Assembly: GCF_041915215.1 (NCBI RefSeq)
Contig: NZ_JAYSBV010000010.1
DNA: 64,000 nt
Reading direction: 5' to 3' (one strand)
DNA from: Zoogloea sp021286885
Lineage (GTDB): Bacteria > Pseudomonadota > Gammaproteobacteria > Burkholderiales > Rhodocyclaceae
Below, in pieces: positions 8,890 through 17,903 of this stretch (position 1 is the first letter of the stretch; each line of letters opens with the position of its first letter). A model generated the notes under the pieces. The model saw nothing but the letters and a program-made list of their open reading frames with translations. It made no database searches and was not told the origin of the DNA. Both the position numbers and the translations under genes were made by a program.

Positions 8890-9738
8890 GTGTCCGACCG
8901 TCTTGCCGTTTTGCCCCAATACCTGCTGCCCAAGCAGCTCCTGACCATTCTTGCCGGCAAACTGGCCAGCGCCCAGGCGGGCAGCCTGACCACCTCGGTG
9001 ATCCGCTGGTTTGTGGGGCGCTACGGGGTGAACATGGCCGAGGCGGCCAACCCGGACATCGCCAGCTACCCGAGCTTCAACGAATTCTTTACCCGCCCCC
9101 TCAAGCCGGGCGCCCGCCCCCTGGCCGATGCCGACTACATCTGCCCGGTGGATGGGGCGATCAGCCAGTTTGGCCACATCGAGCGCGACCAGATCTTCCA
9201 GGCCAAGGGCCACAGCTATTCCATCCAGGCCCTGGTGGGCGGCGACCGGGATCTGGCGGTGCAGTTTGTGGAAGGCGAATTCGCCACCCTCTACCTGAGC
9301 CCCCGGGATTACCACCGCATCCACATGCCCTGTGAGGGGCGCCTCACCCGGATGATCCACGTCCCGGGCGAACTGTTCTCGGTGAACCCCACCACCGCCC
9401 GGGGCGTGCCCGGGCTGTTTGCGCGCAATGAACGGGTGGTGTGCGTGTTTGAAGGCGCCGACGGCCCCTTCGTGCTGGTGCTGGTGGGCGCCACCATCGT
9501 GGGCAGCATGGCCACCGTGTGGCACGGCCAGGTGAATCCGCCCCGCCCCGGCACCGTGCGCGAGTGGGACTACCCCGCCGGCGACATCCGCCTCGCCCAG
9601 GGGGCCGAAATGGGCCGTTTCCTGCTCGGCTCCACCGTGGTCATGCTCTTCCCCAAGGGCCGCATGGCCTTCAACCCGGCCTGGGCCCCCGCCCGCCCGA
9701 TCCGCATGGGCGAGGCCATGGGGCACCGCGCCGGCTGA
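8890..9738 (+). CDS. psd: Phosphatidylserine decarboxylase proenzyme
   Basis: 282 aa. It converts phosphatidylserine to phosphatidylethanolamine at the inner membrane. The N-terminus (LPQYLLPKQLLTILAG) and SFNEFFTRPLKPGARP match the bacterial Psd family. The catalytic set is visible: aspartate in CPVDGAIS, histidine in DYHRIHMP, and LGST near residue 245, where self-cleavage at the serine makes the pyruvoyl group. I start at GTG 8890, which matches family N-termini and has GGAAG about 9 nt upstream; a TTG at 8863 is unlikely. It lies 36 bp after the PACE gene and is convergent with the PstS-like gene. Confidence 0.95.
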   Translation: MSDRLAVLPQYLLPKQLLTILAGKLASAQAGSLTTSVIRWFVGRYGVNMAEAANPDIASYPSFNEFFTRPLKPGARPLADADYICPVDGAISQFGHIERDQIFQAKGHSYSIQALVGGDRDLAVQFVEGEFATLYLSPRDYHRIHMPCEGRLTRMIHVPGELFSVNPTTARGVPGLFARNERVVCVFEGADGPFVLVLVGATIVGSMATVWHGQVNPPRPGTVREWDYPAGDIRLAQGAEMGRFLLGSTVVMLFPKGRMAFNPAWAPARPIRMGEAMGHRAG

Positions 9739-9776
9739 GTCTTGAGTCTGCCCGGCGCGCTTGCGTTGGCGGTGGT

Positions 9777-10718
9777 TTAGCGGGTGAAGGCCGTGCGCCG
9801 GATGTTCTCTTGGTACTGGAGCGCCCGCATGGGGATCATGTTGGCGAATTGCACAAAGCGCTCCATGTCTCCCAGCAGCAGGCGCACAAACTCCACGTCC
9901 TGGGCGGGCGCCTTGGCCAGTTGGGCGGGGTTCAGGTAGAAATACACGATGCGCGACAGCCGGTCGTAACGCCCGGCGAGCACTTCCTCTTGGCGCGGGT
10001 GCACCACCCCCGCCCCAAAATCCACCCCAACGATGCGCACCTGGCCCTCCAAGGCCCGGGCATCACCAATCGGCATGAATCCAAGGGCGCCCACCTCCCC
10101 CGCCACATAGTGGCCCGTGGCGCCATGCTCGGCAAAATCTTTGAAATCCGAGCGGACAAAGCCCTTGAGCCCCACGCTCTCGCTGAAAAAACTGAAGGTG
10201 CCATGCTTGATCCCCACCCCGGCCACCTGGATGGGCAGGTCGGGCAGCGTGGGGCGCAGCTGCTTCCAACGCATCAGCCGCCCCGCAGCGGCAGGCTCAA
10301 ACAGGGTCTGGATTTCCTTGAGGCTCAGATCCTTGAGCCAGGTGTTCTGGCTGGACACCACCAGCACCACGGCATCCAGGGCCGCCGGCAGCTCGGTGTA
10401 TTGCACCCCGTTGCTGGTACAGGCCTGGGCCTCTTCGGGCTTGATGGGGCGGGAGGCCCCCACCAGCGCCACCTTGCCGGCGCACAGCTCGCGGAAACCC
10501 GGCGTGGTGCCGCTCGCCTGGATCTGCAAGCGATACCCCGCATGGCCCCGGGCGTAGGCGATGCGCGCCGCCTCCACCACCGGCTCCACGGTATCGGAGC
10601 CCGCATAACGCAGCTCGGCCAGAGCCGAACCCGTCATGACCAGCCCCAGACCCACACCGGCCAGCACAGCGCGCAGGCCACAGAAAGAAGCAGCAGAAAC
10701 CACACAGGACAGGGCCAC
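9777..10718 (-). CDS. PstS-like periplasmic phosphate-binding protein
   Basis: 313 aa with a signal peptide ending near AALA/ELRYAG. The core has the PstS-type ligand region: YAGSDTVEPVVE, then QASGTTPGFRELCAGKVALV and GASRPIKPEE; later VAGEVGALGFMPIGDA is typical of the second lobe. It starts at GTG 10718, with a near-perfect AGGAGG 5-6 nt upstream, which decides the start. No pstCAB genes are adjacent, so it is an orphan binding protein, possibly for phosphate scavenging or signalling. A Pho-box-like site lies about 100 bp upstream. Confidence 0.75.
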   Translation of the reverse strand: MALSCVVSAASFCGLRAVLAGVGLGLVMTGSALAELRYAGSDTVEPVVEAARIAYARGHAGYRLQIQASGTTPGFRELCAGKVALVGASRPIKPEEAQACTSNGVQYTELPAALDAVVLVVSSQNTWLKDLSLKEIQTLFEPAAAGRLMRWKQLRPTLPDLPIQVAGVGIKHGTFSFFSESVGLKGFVRSDFKDFAEHGATGHYVAGEVGALGFMPIGDARALEGQVRIVGVDFGAGVVHPRQEEVLAGRYDRLSRIVYFYLNPAQLAKAPAQDVEFVRLLLGDMERFVQFANMIPMRALQYQENIRRTAFTR

Positions 10719-10817
10719 GGAAACCTCCTGAAAGTCGTTGCACGAACAGCCCTTCCCCCTCGGAAAGGCCGGTCGGCAACGCTATCAAAAGCCCATGACG
10801 CCGGGTTTTAAGCTTTC

Positions 10818-10835
10818 ATGACCTGTACATGACTG
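10818..10835 (-). promoter_or_regulatory. Candidate Pho box upstream of the PstS-like gene
   Basis: On the minus strand CAGTCAT-GTAC-AGGTCAT shows two 7-mers with the 4-nt spacing of the Pho box (consensus CTGTCAT-N4-CTGTCAT; 6/7 and 5/7 matches). An AT-rich TTAAAA follows 6 nt downstream. It fits PhoB control of a phosphate-binding protein gene; not tested. Confidence 0.5.
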
Positions 10836-10850
10836 CAATAAACTGTGGCT

Positions 10851-11090
10851 TCAGGACGGGTCGCTGCCCCCGTCCCGGGCGGCCAGCTCGGCCAGCACCA
10901 GCGGAAAGGCCGCGCTCCCCACCAGGGCCACGCCCGACACGATCAACACCAGCCCGGCGCCGGATTCCTGCAGCATCGGATGCAGATCCGCCCCAAAGCC
11001 CAGCAGGAGCAGCGCCCCCGCCAGCAGACAGAGGAGCCCCGGAATGCCCATCAACCAGGCCCCGGCGGGCAGACGGCGCAGGCCGCTCAC
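10851..11090 (-). CDS. Small two-helix membrane protein of unknown function
   Basis: 79 aa. It starts with GTG overlapping the trmB stop codon (GTGA), which makes translational coupling likely. Two hydrophobic segments are clear (WLMGIPGLLCLLAGALLLLG and AGLVLIVSGVALVGSAAF), with a charged tail (LAARDGGSDPS). No family is recognised. The overlap and the same GC-rich codon use as trmB argue that it is a real gene. Confidence 0.6.
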   Translation of the reverse strand: MSGLRRLPAGAWLMGIPGLLCLLAGALLLLGFGADLHPMLQESGAGLVLIVSGVALVGSAAFPLVLAELAARDGGSDPS

Positions 11091-11851
11091 GGGGCGACCT
11101 TGCGGAACACCAGATCCCACACCCCGTGGCCCAGCTTGAGGCCCCGGTTTTCAAACTTGGTGAGGGGCCGGTAATCGGGCTTGGGCGCATAGCCGGGCGC
11201 CCCATCGGCGCTATCCACGGTATTGGCGAGCAGGGGCTCGGCGCTCAGCACCTCCAGCATCTGCTGGGCGTACTCTTCCCAATCGGTGGCGCAATGCAGA
11301 TAGCCGCCCGGCTGGAGGCGGGACGCAATCAGCGCCACAAACGGGCTCTGCACCAGGCGGCGCTTGTGGTGGCGCTTCTTGGGCCAGGGGTCCGGAAAAT
11401 AAATATGCACCCCGGCCAGGGAGCCTTCGGGGATCATGTCGCGCAGCACTTCCACCGCGTCGTGCTGGACGATGCGCAGATTGGGAATGTCGCCTTCCTG
11501 AATCAGCTTGCACAGGCCGCCCACGCCGGGCGCGTGCACCTCGATCCCCACAAAGTCGTCCCCCGGCCGCACCTGGGCGATCTGGGCAGTGGCCTGGCCC
11601 ATGCCGAAGCCAATTTCCACAATATGGGGCGCTTCGCGGCCAAATACCTGGTTGAGATCCACCGGCGCGGGACGGTATTCCAGCCCGACCCGGGGCATCA
11701 TCTCGTCCAGATAACGGTGCTGGGCATCGGACATGCGCCCCTGGCGCAGCACAAAGCTGCGGATGGATTGGGAAGTGAGGCGGCCCGAAGTCTGCTCGGC
11801 GCCGGCATCTTGCCCGGCCTGCTCGGCGGGGCTGGAGTGGTTTTCAGTCAT
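11087..11851 (-). CDS. trmB: tRNA (guanine-N7-)-methyltransferase
   Basis: 254 aa. It methylates G46 in the variable loop of tRNA with SAM. Visible family parts are RSFVLRQGRMS near the N-terminus, the SAM site VEIGFGMGQAT, the acidic FVGIEVHAPGVG, and HIYFPDPWPKKRHHKRRLV, the most diagnostic block. I start at ATG 11851 (MTENHSS); an upstream extension to 11938 would run into the thiG 3' end and lacks family similarity. It lies between thiG and the small membrane protein on the same strand. Confidence 0.95.
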   Translation of the reverse strand: MTENHSSPAEQAGQDAGAEQTSGRLTSQSIRSFVLRQGRMSDAQHRYLDEMMPRVGLEYRPAPVDLNQVFGREAPHIVEIGFGMGQATAQIAQVRPGDDFVGIEVHAPGVGGLCKLIQEGDIPNLRIVQHDAVEVLRDMIPEGSLAGVHIYFPDPWPKKRHHKRRLVQSPFVALIASRLQPGGYLHCATDWEEYAQQMLEVLSAEPLLANTVDSADGAPGYAPKPDYRPLTKFENRGLKLGHGVWDLVFRKVAP

Positions 11852-11927
11852 GGTCGTGAGTGAGATCCAGAACGCAAAACGGCGCACCCCTGCGGGCGCG
11901 CCGTCGGAAACAATCAAAAACCGCCGG

Positions 11928-12713
11928 TCAGGAGCCAATCATCCCGGAGGTGGGCGAGCTGGGGCTCGCCGAATACAGCTTTTTAGGCATGCGCCCAGCC
12001 AGCCAGGCATCACGCCCCGCCTCAACCCCCAGCTTCATGGCGCGGGCCATGCGGATCGGGTCTTGGGCGAGCGCAATCGCGGTGTTCATCAACACCCCGT
12101 CGCAGCCCAGCTCCATCGCAATGGCCGCATCCGAGGCCGTGCCCACGCCCGCATCCACCAGCACCGGCACCTTCACGGCGTCGCGCACCAGTTGCAGATT
12201 CCAGGGATTGAGGATGCCCATGCCAGAGCCGATCAGCGAGGCCAGCGGCATCACCGCCACGCAGCCGATGTCTTCAAGCATCTTGGCCTGGATGGGATCA
12301 TCGGTGCAGTACACCATCACCTGAAAGCCATCCTTCACCAGGGTTTCGGCTGCCTTCAGGGTTTCGGGCATGTTGGGGAACAGGGTATGGGCATCGCCCA
12401 GCACCTCAAGCTTCACCAGCGCGTGGCCATCCAGCAGCTCCCGCGCCAGGCGCAGGGTGCGCACCGCATCATCGGCGCTGTAGCAGCCGGCGGTGTTGGG
12501 CAGATAGGTGAATTCGGAAGGCGGCAGCGCATCCAGCAAGCTAGGCGCGTTCGGATCCTGGCCAATGTTGGTGCGGCGAATCGCCACCGTTACGATCTCG
12601 GCCCCGCTGGCGTCAATCGCCGCCCGCGTCTGCGCAAAATCCTTGTATTTGCCGGTACCCACCAGCAGCCGGGAAGAGTAGCTCTTGCCTGCAATCGTCA
12701 GCAAATCGTCCAT
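11928..12713 (-). CDS. thiG: Thiazole synthase ThiG
   Basis: 261 aa. It builds the thiazole phosphate ring of thiamine from DXP, dehydroglycine and ThiS thiocarboxylate. The TIM-barrel sequence shows LLVGTGKYKD, VTVAIRRTNIG and the catalytic lysine K101 in VKLEVLGD. VYCTDDPIQAK and the phosphate-binding VLVDAGVGTASDAAIAMELG follow. ATG 12713 is preferred over TTG 12716. thiS lies 71 bp upstream on the same strand, and trmB follows. Confidence 0.97.
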   Translation of the reverse strand: MDDLLTIAGKSYSSRLLVGTGKYKDFAQTRAAIDASGAEIVTVAIRRTNIGQDPNAPSLLDALPPSEFTYLPNTAGCYSADDAVRTLRLARELLDGHALVKLEVLGDAHTLFPNMPETLKAAETLVKDGFQVMVYCTDDPIQAKMLEDIGCVAVMPLASLIGSGMGILNPWNLQLVRDAVKVPVLVDAGVGTASDAAIAMELGCDGVLMNTAIALAQDPIRMARAMKLGVEAGRDAWLAGRMPKKLYSASPSSPTSGMIGS

Positions 12714-12784
12714 CAAAGCGCCAGCCTGAAAAAATTGAGGGGCCCGCTCGGCCCCGGGAAAGACACAAGAACACCAGGAGCAGC

Positions 12785-12985
12785 CTAGCCGCCCCCCACC
12801 GCAACGACGATTTCGAGGCGATCGCCGTCCGCAAGTTCCGTCGTGGCGTGCTGCCCCTTGGGCACGATCTCGCCGTTACGCTCCACCGCCAGCCGCTTGC
12901 CAGCCAGCGCCATCTGCACCAGCAGCTCGGCCACCGTCAGCGGGGCCACCAGCTCACGGGTATCACCGTTGATGGTCAGGTTCAT
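12785..12985 (-). CDS. thiS: Sulfur carrier protein ThiS
   Basis: 66 aa ubiquitin-like protein. It starts MNLTINGD, has ELLVQMALAGKRLAVERN in the middle, and ends VVAVGGG. The C-terminal Gly-Gly is thiocarboxylated to give sulfur to ThiG. It is too short to stand out alone but its place before thiG confirms it. No TPP riboswitch signature (CTGAGA ... ACCTGA) was found in the roughly 100 bp upstream, so the pair may be controlled in another way. Confidence 0.93.
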   Translation of the reverse strand: MNLTINGDTRELVAPLTVAELLVQMALAGKRLAVERNGEIVPKGQHATTELADGDRLEIVVAVGGG

Positions 12986-13037
12986 CGGACCGCATCCGTC
13001 ACAAAAACACCCCGCCAGTTTATCACGCCCGCCCCTG

Positions 13038-13066
13038 TTGCCTCCGGCCCCCGTCCTGCGTAGAAT
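13038..13066 (+). promoter_or_regulatory. sigma-70 promoter for tRNA-Gly
   Basis: TTGCCT at 13038-13043 and TAGAAT at 13061-13066 are separated by exactly 17 bp. The expected start point is about 12 nt before the mature tRNA 5' end. Confidence 0.7.
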
Positions 13067-13084
13067 GGCGGCCTCAGCGCCAGA

Positions 13085-13158
13085 GCGGGCGTCGTATAAT
13101 GGTAATACCCTAGCTTCCCAAGCTAGAGCCGTGGGTTCGATTCCCATCGCCCGCTCCA
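13085..13158 (+). tRNA. tRNA-Gly (anticodon CCC)
   Basis: The acceptor pair GCGGGCG/CGCCCGC is perfect; CTAGC/GCTAG closes a TTCCCAA loop with anticodon CCC. The T-arm is GTGGGTTCGATTCCCAT, and CCA is encoded. The type I RM island begins 150 bp downstream. tRNA 3' ends are common integration sites, but I found no second copy of this 3' end at the far side of the island. Confidence 0.97.
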
Positions 13159-13189
13159 CCGAATTCCGGCGGATCGTTGATCTGCAAGT

Positions 13190-13221
13190 AAAAAAGCCAA
13201 CCTTTTCGGGTTGGCTTTTTT
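13190..13221 (+). terminator. Terminator after tRNA-Gly
   Basis: AAAAAAGCCAACC - TTTTCG - GGTTGGCTTTTTT is a 13-bp perfect stem with a T-run, 31 bp after the tRNA. It insulates the tRNA from hsdM. Confidence 0.92.
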
Positions 13222-13307
13222 GTTGGCTGGTCGATATCTGGTCGGAGGTGGGTAGATCCGGCTGACAGGTTAAACTTGCGCCCCAGTCGAAATCCAGAAG
13301 CAGATCG

Positions 13308-15443
13308 ATGAGCGCGAACGCTTTCCAGAACATCTCCAAGATCGAAGACAGCCTGTGGGAGGCTGCCGATCAACTTCGAGCCAACTCCCAGCTGACCAGC
13401 AGCGAATACTGCATGCCGGTGCTGGGCGTCATCTTTCTCCGCCACGCCTCCAATCGTTACGACGCTGCCCTGAAGGCCATCAAGGCCGACCAGGAGGCCG
13501 GCAAGATGCCGCCCCGGGCGCTGGTCAAGAGTGACTTCATCAAGCGCCGGGCGCTGATGCTACCGGCCACCGCCCACTACAACCACCTGCTGGCACTGCC
13601 GGCCGGCACCGATCTCGGCGCAGCCCTCGTCGACGCCATGGACGCCATTGAGGCCGACTTCGAGCCCCTAGCGGGGCAGTTGCCGAAGGATTACGACCGC
13701 TTCGACAACGAACTGCTGGAAAACCTGCTCCGCAAGTTTGACACCGAAGCGCTGCGTAGCGCGAGCGGCGACGTGTTCGGGCGCATCTACGAATACTTCC
13801 TGATGAAGTTTGCGATGCAGGGCGCCCAGGACAACGGCGAGTTCTTCACCCCCCCGTCGCTGGTGCAGACCATCGTCAACGTCATCGAGCCCGATCATGG
13901 CGTGGTCTTCGACCCTGCCTGCGGCTCCGGCGGCATGTTCGTGCAGACCAGCCACTTCATCGAAGACGAAGGGCAGGAAACGATGAAGCGGGTCACCTTC
14001 TACGGCCAGGAGAAAACCGCCACCACGATCCGCCTTGCCAAGATGAACCTGGCCGTGCATGGCCTCGAAGGCGACATCCAGGATGCCAACTCCTTCTACG
14101 ATGACAAGCACCGCCTGCCGGACGGCCGAGCGCTGTGGGGCAATTGCAACTTCGTGATGGCCAACCCGCCCTTCAACGTGGATAAGGTGGACGCCACCAA
14201 GGTCAAGAACGACCGCCGCCTGCCTTTCGGCCTGCCAGGCACCACCAACAAGGACAAGGAGGTCTCGAACGGCAATTACCTGTGGATCTCCTACTTCCAC
14301 AGCTACCTGTCGGAAACAGGCCGTGCCGGCTTCGTGATGTCTTCCCAGGCCAGCAGCGCCGGCCACGGCGAGAAGGAGGTCCGGCGCAAGCTGGTGGAGA
14401 CCGGCGACGTGGACGTAATGATCGCGATCCGCTCCAACTTCTTCTACACCCGCACCGTCCCCTGCGAGCTATGGCACTTCGACCGTGCCAAGCCGCCCGA
14501 GCGCAAGGACAAGGTGCTGATGCTCGACGCCCGGCACATCTACCGCAAGGTCACGCGCAAGATCTACGACTTTAGTCCCGAGCAGCAGGCCAACCTCGCC
14601 GCCATCGTCTGGCTGTATCGCGGGCAGCGGGAGCGCTTCGTCGAACTGGTCCAGCAACACATCAGCAACGCGATCAACGCAGCTCATATCTGTTTTCTCG
14701 ACGAAACCGGCGACAAGCCCTGTGCGCCCCTGGCCGACTTCGTCTCAAGCTACACGGCGCTGCGCCAGCTCATGAAGCCTTTCCTGGACCCGCTACCGGA
14801 GGGCACGCGCCACGACGAGGCGCTGGGTGAATATTGGGCTATCGACAACCCAAGCGGCCCAATTGAACGCTTCCGTGTCTTCGCCAACGATATCGAGGGC
14901 AGCTGGGCTCAAGCCTCCGACCGCATGGCCGACGCCGTCGACATGCATGACAATACCTTGAAAGGCTTTGCCGACCACAGCCGCAGCTTGATTGCAGACC
15001 TGGACCACGCCTTCAAGATCACCAGCCGCACGATCGAGCTATGCGAGAAAGAGTTCGCCGCCAAGGACAGCCCCGACTGGAACAGCCGCGAAATCAACAA
15101 GGCCCGCAAGGCTGCAGACGCGGCCCGCCACAAGGCGGTTGAGCGCCTCAAGCAGATCCGCTACTTCCAGCGCCACGCCGCCTGGCTGATCGAGCGCTTT
15201 CCGGATGCCGAACTGCGCGACGTGCCCGGCCTGTGCAAGCTCGTCAGCCGCGCCGACATCGCAGCCGCCGACTGGAGCCTCACCCCGGGCCGCTACGTTG
15301 GCGTTGCCCCGGCGGAAGTGGATGAGGATTTCGACTTTGAGCAGACGATGCGCGACATTCACACCGAACTGGCCGACCTGAACCGGGAGGCGGCGGAGCT
15401 GGCGGCACGGATTCAGGAAAACTTCGAGGGGCTGGGGGTATGA
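13308..15443 (+). CDS. hsdM: Type I RM methyltransferase subunit HsdM
   Basis: 711 aa. It methylates adenine N6 in the target site, and with HsdS and HsdR restricts unmodified DNA. An N-terminal HsdM bundle (SLWEAADQLRAN) leads to the methylase fold. SAM motif DPACGSGGMF begins at about D202, and catalytic NPPF at about N286. A long helical C-terminal part is present (residues about 430-711), so it is longer than the classic 500-aa HsdM. ATG 13308 has only a weak ribosome site. The stop overlaps the hsdS start (ATGA), the usual coupling. Confidence 0.95.
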   Translation: MSANAFQNISKIEDSLWEAADQLRANSQLTSSEYCMPVLGVIFLRHASNRYDAALKAIKADQEAGKMPPRALVKSDFIKRRALMLPATAHYNHLLALPAGTDLGAALVDAMDAIEADFEPLAGQLPKDYDRFDNELLENLLRKFDTEALRSASGDVFGRIYEYFLMKFAMQGAQDNGEFFTPPSLVQTIVNVIEPDHGVVFDPACGSGGMFVQTSHFIEDEGQETMKRVTFYGQEKTATTIRLAKMNLAVHGLEGDIQDANSFYDDKHRLPDGRALWGNCNFVMANPPFNVDKVDATKVKNDRRLPFGLPGTTNKDKEVSNGNYLWISYFHSYLSETGRAGFVMSSQASSAGHGEKEVRRKLVETGDVDVMIAIRSNFFYTRTVPCELWHFDRAKPPERKDKVLMLDARHIYRKVTRKIYDFSPEQQANLAAIVWLYRGQRERFVELVQQHISNAINAAHICFLDETGDKPCAPLADFVSSYTALRQLMKPFLDPLPEGTRHDEALGEYWAIDNPSGPIERFRVFANDIEGSWAQASDRMADAVDMHDNTLKGFADHSRSLIADLDHAFKITSRTIELCEKEFAAKDSPDWNSREINKARKAADAARHKAVERLKQIRYFQRHAAWLIERFPDAELRDVPGLCKLVSRADIAAADWSLTPGRYVGVAPAEVDEDFDFEQTMRDIHTELADLNREAAELAARIQENFEGLGV

Positions 15444-16585
15444 CTTACCGCAATACGCCCCAAAACTGGAGCTATCGTAAGCTAAGCAACTTGGTATTTT
15501 TTCAACGGGGCTTCGACATAACTCAAGCCGAGCAGAAGCCCGGCGACATCCCAGTTATCTCGTCCTCGGGAGTGAGTAGTCATCACTCAGCTTTCAAAGC
15601 CGAAGGACCAGGGGTGGTGATCGGACGCAAAGGGACTCTGGGTAAAGTCCATTTTGTCGATGAAAACTATTGGCCTCACGACACTACTTTGTGGAGCAAA
15701 GATCTCAAGGGAAACAACCCCCGATTCGTTTATTACTTCCTCCAAACACTGGACTTCAAGCAATTTGACGTTGGAAGCTCAAATCCAACCTTGAATCGCA
15801 ACCATATCCATGATCTTGACGTAGCAATACCCCCGCTATCGGAGCAGAACCGCATAGCGGAATACCTCTGCGCATACGACGACCTGATCGAAAACAACCG
15901 CCGTCGAATGACCCTACTGGAGGAATCGGCGCGGCTGCTCTATCAGGAATGGTTCATCCGCCTGCGCTTCCCGGGTCATGAACACGCGCGCATCACCGAT
16001 GGAGTACCTGAAGGCTGGGAGCGTGTCCCTACACCTGAGGCGATCGAGATAAACCCGAAAACTAAGCTCTCGGACGATGACGAGCACTGGTATGTTGAGA
16101 TGGCTGACTTGCCCACCGATTCAATGGTGATCAACGGGGCGGTCATGCGGGATGGTCGTAGCGGTAGCAAGTTCCGAAACGGTGATACCTTGTTGGCGCG
16201 AATCACGCCATGTCTTGAGAACGGAAAAACAGGATTCGTGAACTTCATGTCTCCTGGAGAGGTGGGACGAGGCTCCACCGAATTCATCGTTCTGCGCTCG
16301 AAGCGAGTGACTCCCGAATTCGTTTATTGCCTCGCACGAACCTACGACTTTCGTGAGCATGCAATAAAGAGCATGGTGGGCTCGTCAGGGCGGCAAAGAG
16401 TGCGAGAGAGTTGCTTCGAAAAATTCCGAGTCTTTATCCCTCCAGCACCACTGCTGAATCAATTCAGCGAGATTGCGCGGCCAAACTTTGAGCAGATCAA
16501 GAATCTTCATGCTCAAAACCAAAAACTCCGCACCGCCCGCGACCTTCTACTGCCGCGCCTGATGAGCGGCGAGATAACGGTATGA
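15440..16585 (+). CDS. hsdS: Type I RM specificity subunit HsdS
   Basis: 381 aa. It chooses the DNA target for HsdM/HsdR. Two target-recognition domains are seen (about 8-150 and 190-345). Each is followed by a conserved helix region: IPPLSEQNRIAEYLCAYDDLIENNRR, and LLNQFSEIARPNFEQIKNLHAQNQKL. The start overlaps hsdM by 4 bp. Base composition is AT-richer than hsdM and hsdR, mainly in the recognition domains, as expected for a gene that exchanges these domains by recombination. Confidence 0.93.
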   Translation: MTYRNTPQNWSYRKLSNLVFFQRGFDITQAEQKPGDIPVISSSGVSSHHSAFKAEGPGVVIGRKGTLGKVHFVDENYWPHDTTLWSKDLKGNNPRFVYYFLQTLDFKQFDVGSSNPTLNRNHIHDLDVAIPPLSEQNRIAEYLCAYDDLIENNRRRMTLLEESARLLYQEWFIRLRFPGHEHARITDGVPEGWERVPTPEAIEINPKTKLSDDDEHWYVEMADLPTDSMVINGAVMRDGRSGSKFRNGDTLLARITPCLENGKTGFVNFMSPGEVGRGSTEFIVLRSKRVTPEFVYCLARTYDFREHAIKSMVGSSGRQRVRESCFEKFRVFIPPAPLLNQFSEIARPNFEQIKNLHAQNQKLRTARDLLLPRLMSGEITV

Positions 16586-16619
16586 TGGGCCTCTACGCAA
16601 AGCCACAACGGAGCATGAC

Positions 16620-17903
16620 ATGATCGTCGAACTGCGGCTTGAAAACTGGAAGAGCTACGAAAATGCGTCGCTCTACATCGACGCCCTTTCGGTCCTCGTC
16701 GGGACGAATGCCAGTGGCAAGTCCAACGCGCTCGACGCGCTGCTGTTTCTGAATCGCATTGCCTCGGGGAGCATGCTCACCTCAGCCCTGAAAGGCGACG
16801 GGACGCTGGCCCCTATGCGGGGCGGTGTCGAGTGGGCTGCACGCCAACCGGGTTCCGTTTTCGCGTTGGGGGTGGTATGTCGGGCTGACGACCAAACCGA
16901 CTACGAATACCGGATCGAAGGGAAAATCTCAGAAAACCGTTGTGATCTCTACTCAGAGCAACTAACCCGTATCAGGTATCGCCTGGCAAAGGATGGGACA
17001 AGAAAGTCGCAGGCAGGCGTCATCAAGCTACTACGTACCGACAGCTGCCTTGAAAATGCGCCCACCATCATCGCCCGCCTCTACAACGAAAAGCAGGGCA
17101 GTCCCAGACAGTTGAGCCGCAGCCATGCGGTGCTCTTTCAACTGGTGGGCCAGAAATTACGCCAAGAGATCCAGGATGGTGTCGGCGAAGTGATCTCAGC
17201 TCTGCGCGAGATCTTCATCCTCGACCCCATTCCCTCCCATATGCGACGCTTTTCCCCGCTGTCAGACCGGCTGGAATCCGATGCGTGGAACGTAGCTGGA
17301 GTGGTTGCGGCCCTGCCTCAAGGCAAGCAGCTCGAGATCGAAGAGGTATTGACGCGCTATGCCCGACAGTTGCCGGAACGGGATATACGTCGCGTCTATG
17401 CGGAAACCGTCGGCAAGTTCAACTCCGACGCCATGCTGTATTGCGAGGAACACTGGCTCGACAAGGGGCCTCCTCCAACAGTAGACGCGCGAGGAATGTC
17501 GGACGGCACCTTGCGCTTCATCGCCATATTGACAGCCCTACTAACTCGCCCACGAGCCAGCCTTCTCGTCATTGAGGAGGTCGACAACGGCCTGCATCCG
17601 TCGCGGGCACGCCTGCTACTGGATATGCTGAAGTCCGTCGGCTCCCAACGTGGGGTCGACATCCTCGTCACCACCCACAATCCCGCCTTGCTGGACGCGA
17701 TGGGCACGGAGATGGTGCCTTTCATTACGGTGGCCAATCGCGACCCGGCCACTGGGTACAGTGTTCTGACTCTTCTGGAGGACATCGCCCAGCTGCCCAA
17801 ACTTCTGGCCCAAGGCCCCATAGGTAGGCTGTCCAGCCAGGGGTTGATCGAGAAGAGTATTGCCAGTGCACAAGCGGCAATCCCAGGTGGCCCCGATGAG
17901 TAA
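16620..17903 (+). CDS. AAA/ABC-type ATPase of an RM-embedded pair
   Basis: 427 aa. It begins MIVELRLENWKSYENAS, the SMC/RecF-like start of AAA_21/OLD-type ATPases. Walker A GTNASGKS is at 28-35. An ABC-signature-like GMSDGTLRF lies near 292-299, Walker B LLVIEEVD near 316-322, then LHPSRA and a switch histidine in TTHNPALLDAM. ATG 16620 has CGGAG about 8 nt upstream. It lies 34 bp after hsdS, and its end overlaps the start of the PIN-like gene by 8 bp. ATPases of this class act as sensors or loaders for nucleases in several phage-defence systems (Septu, Gabija, PARIS), and RloA-type genes occur in hsd loci. Partnership with the PIN gene is inferred from the overlap. Confidence 0.85.
   Translation: MIVELRLENWKSYENASLYIDALSVLVGTNASGKSNALDALLFLNRIASGSMLTSALKGDGTLAPMRGGVEWAARQPGSVFALGVVCRADDQTDYEYRIEGKISENRCDLYSEQLTRIRYRLAKDGTRKSQAGVIKLLRTDSCLENAPTIIARLYNEKQGSPRQLSRSHAVLFQLVGQKLRQEIQDGVGEVISALREIFILDPIPSHMRRFSPLSDRLESDAWNVAGVVAALPQGKQLEIEEVLTRYARQLPERDIRRVYAETVGKFNSDAMLYCEEHWLDKGPPPTVDARGMSDGTLRFIAILTALLTRPRASLLVIEEVDNGLHPSRARLLLDMLKSVGSQRGVDILVTTHNPALLDAMGTEMVPFITVANRDPATGYSVLTLLEDIAQLPKLLAQGPIGRLSSQGLIEKSIASAQAAIPGGPDE

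Noticed and set aside
12986..13084. TPP riboswitch upstream of thiS.
   Set aside because: Only a GCTGAGG-like piece is present; the ACCTGA core and the paired P2-P5 layout are missing.
13132..13158. tRNA-Gly 3' end as attL of an integrated element.
   Set aside because: I found no second copy of the sequence near 18400 or 22100-22500, and there is no integrase gene.
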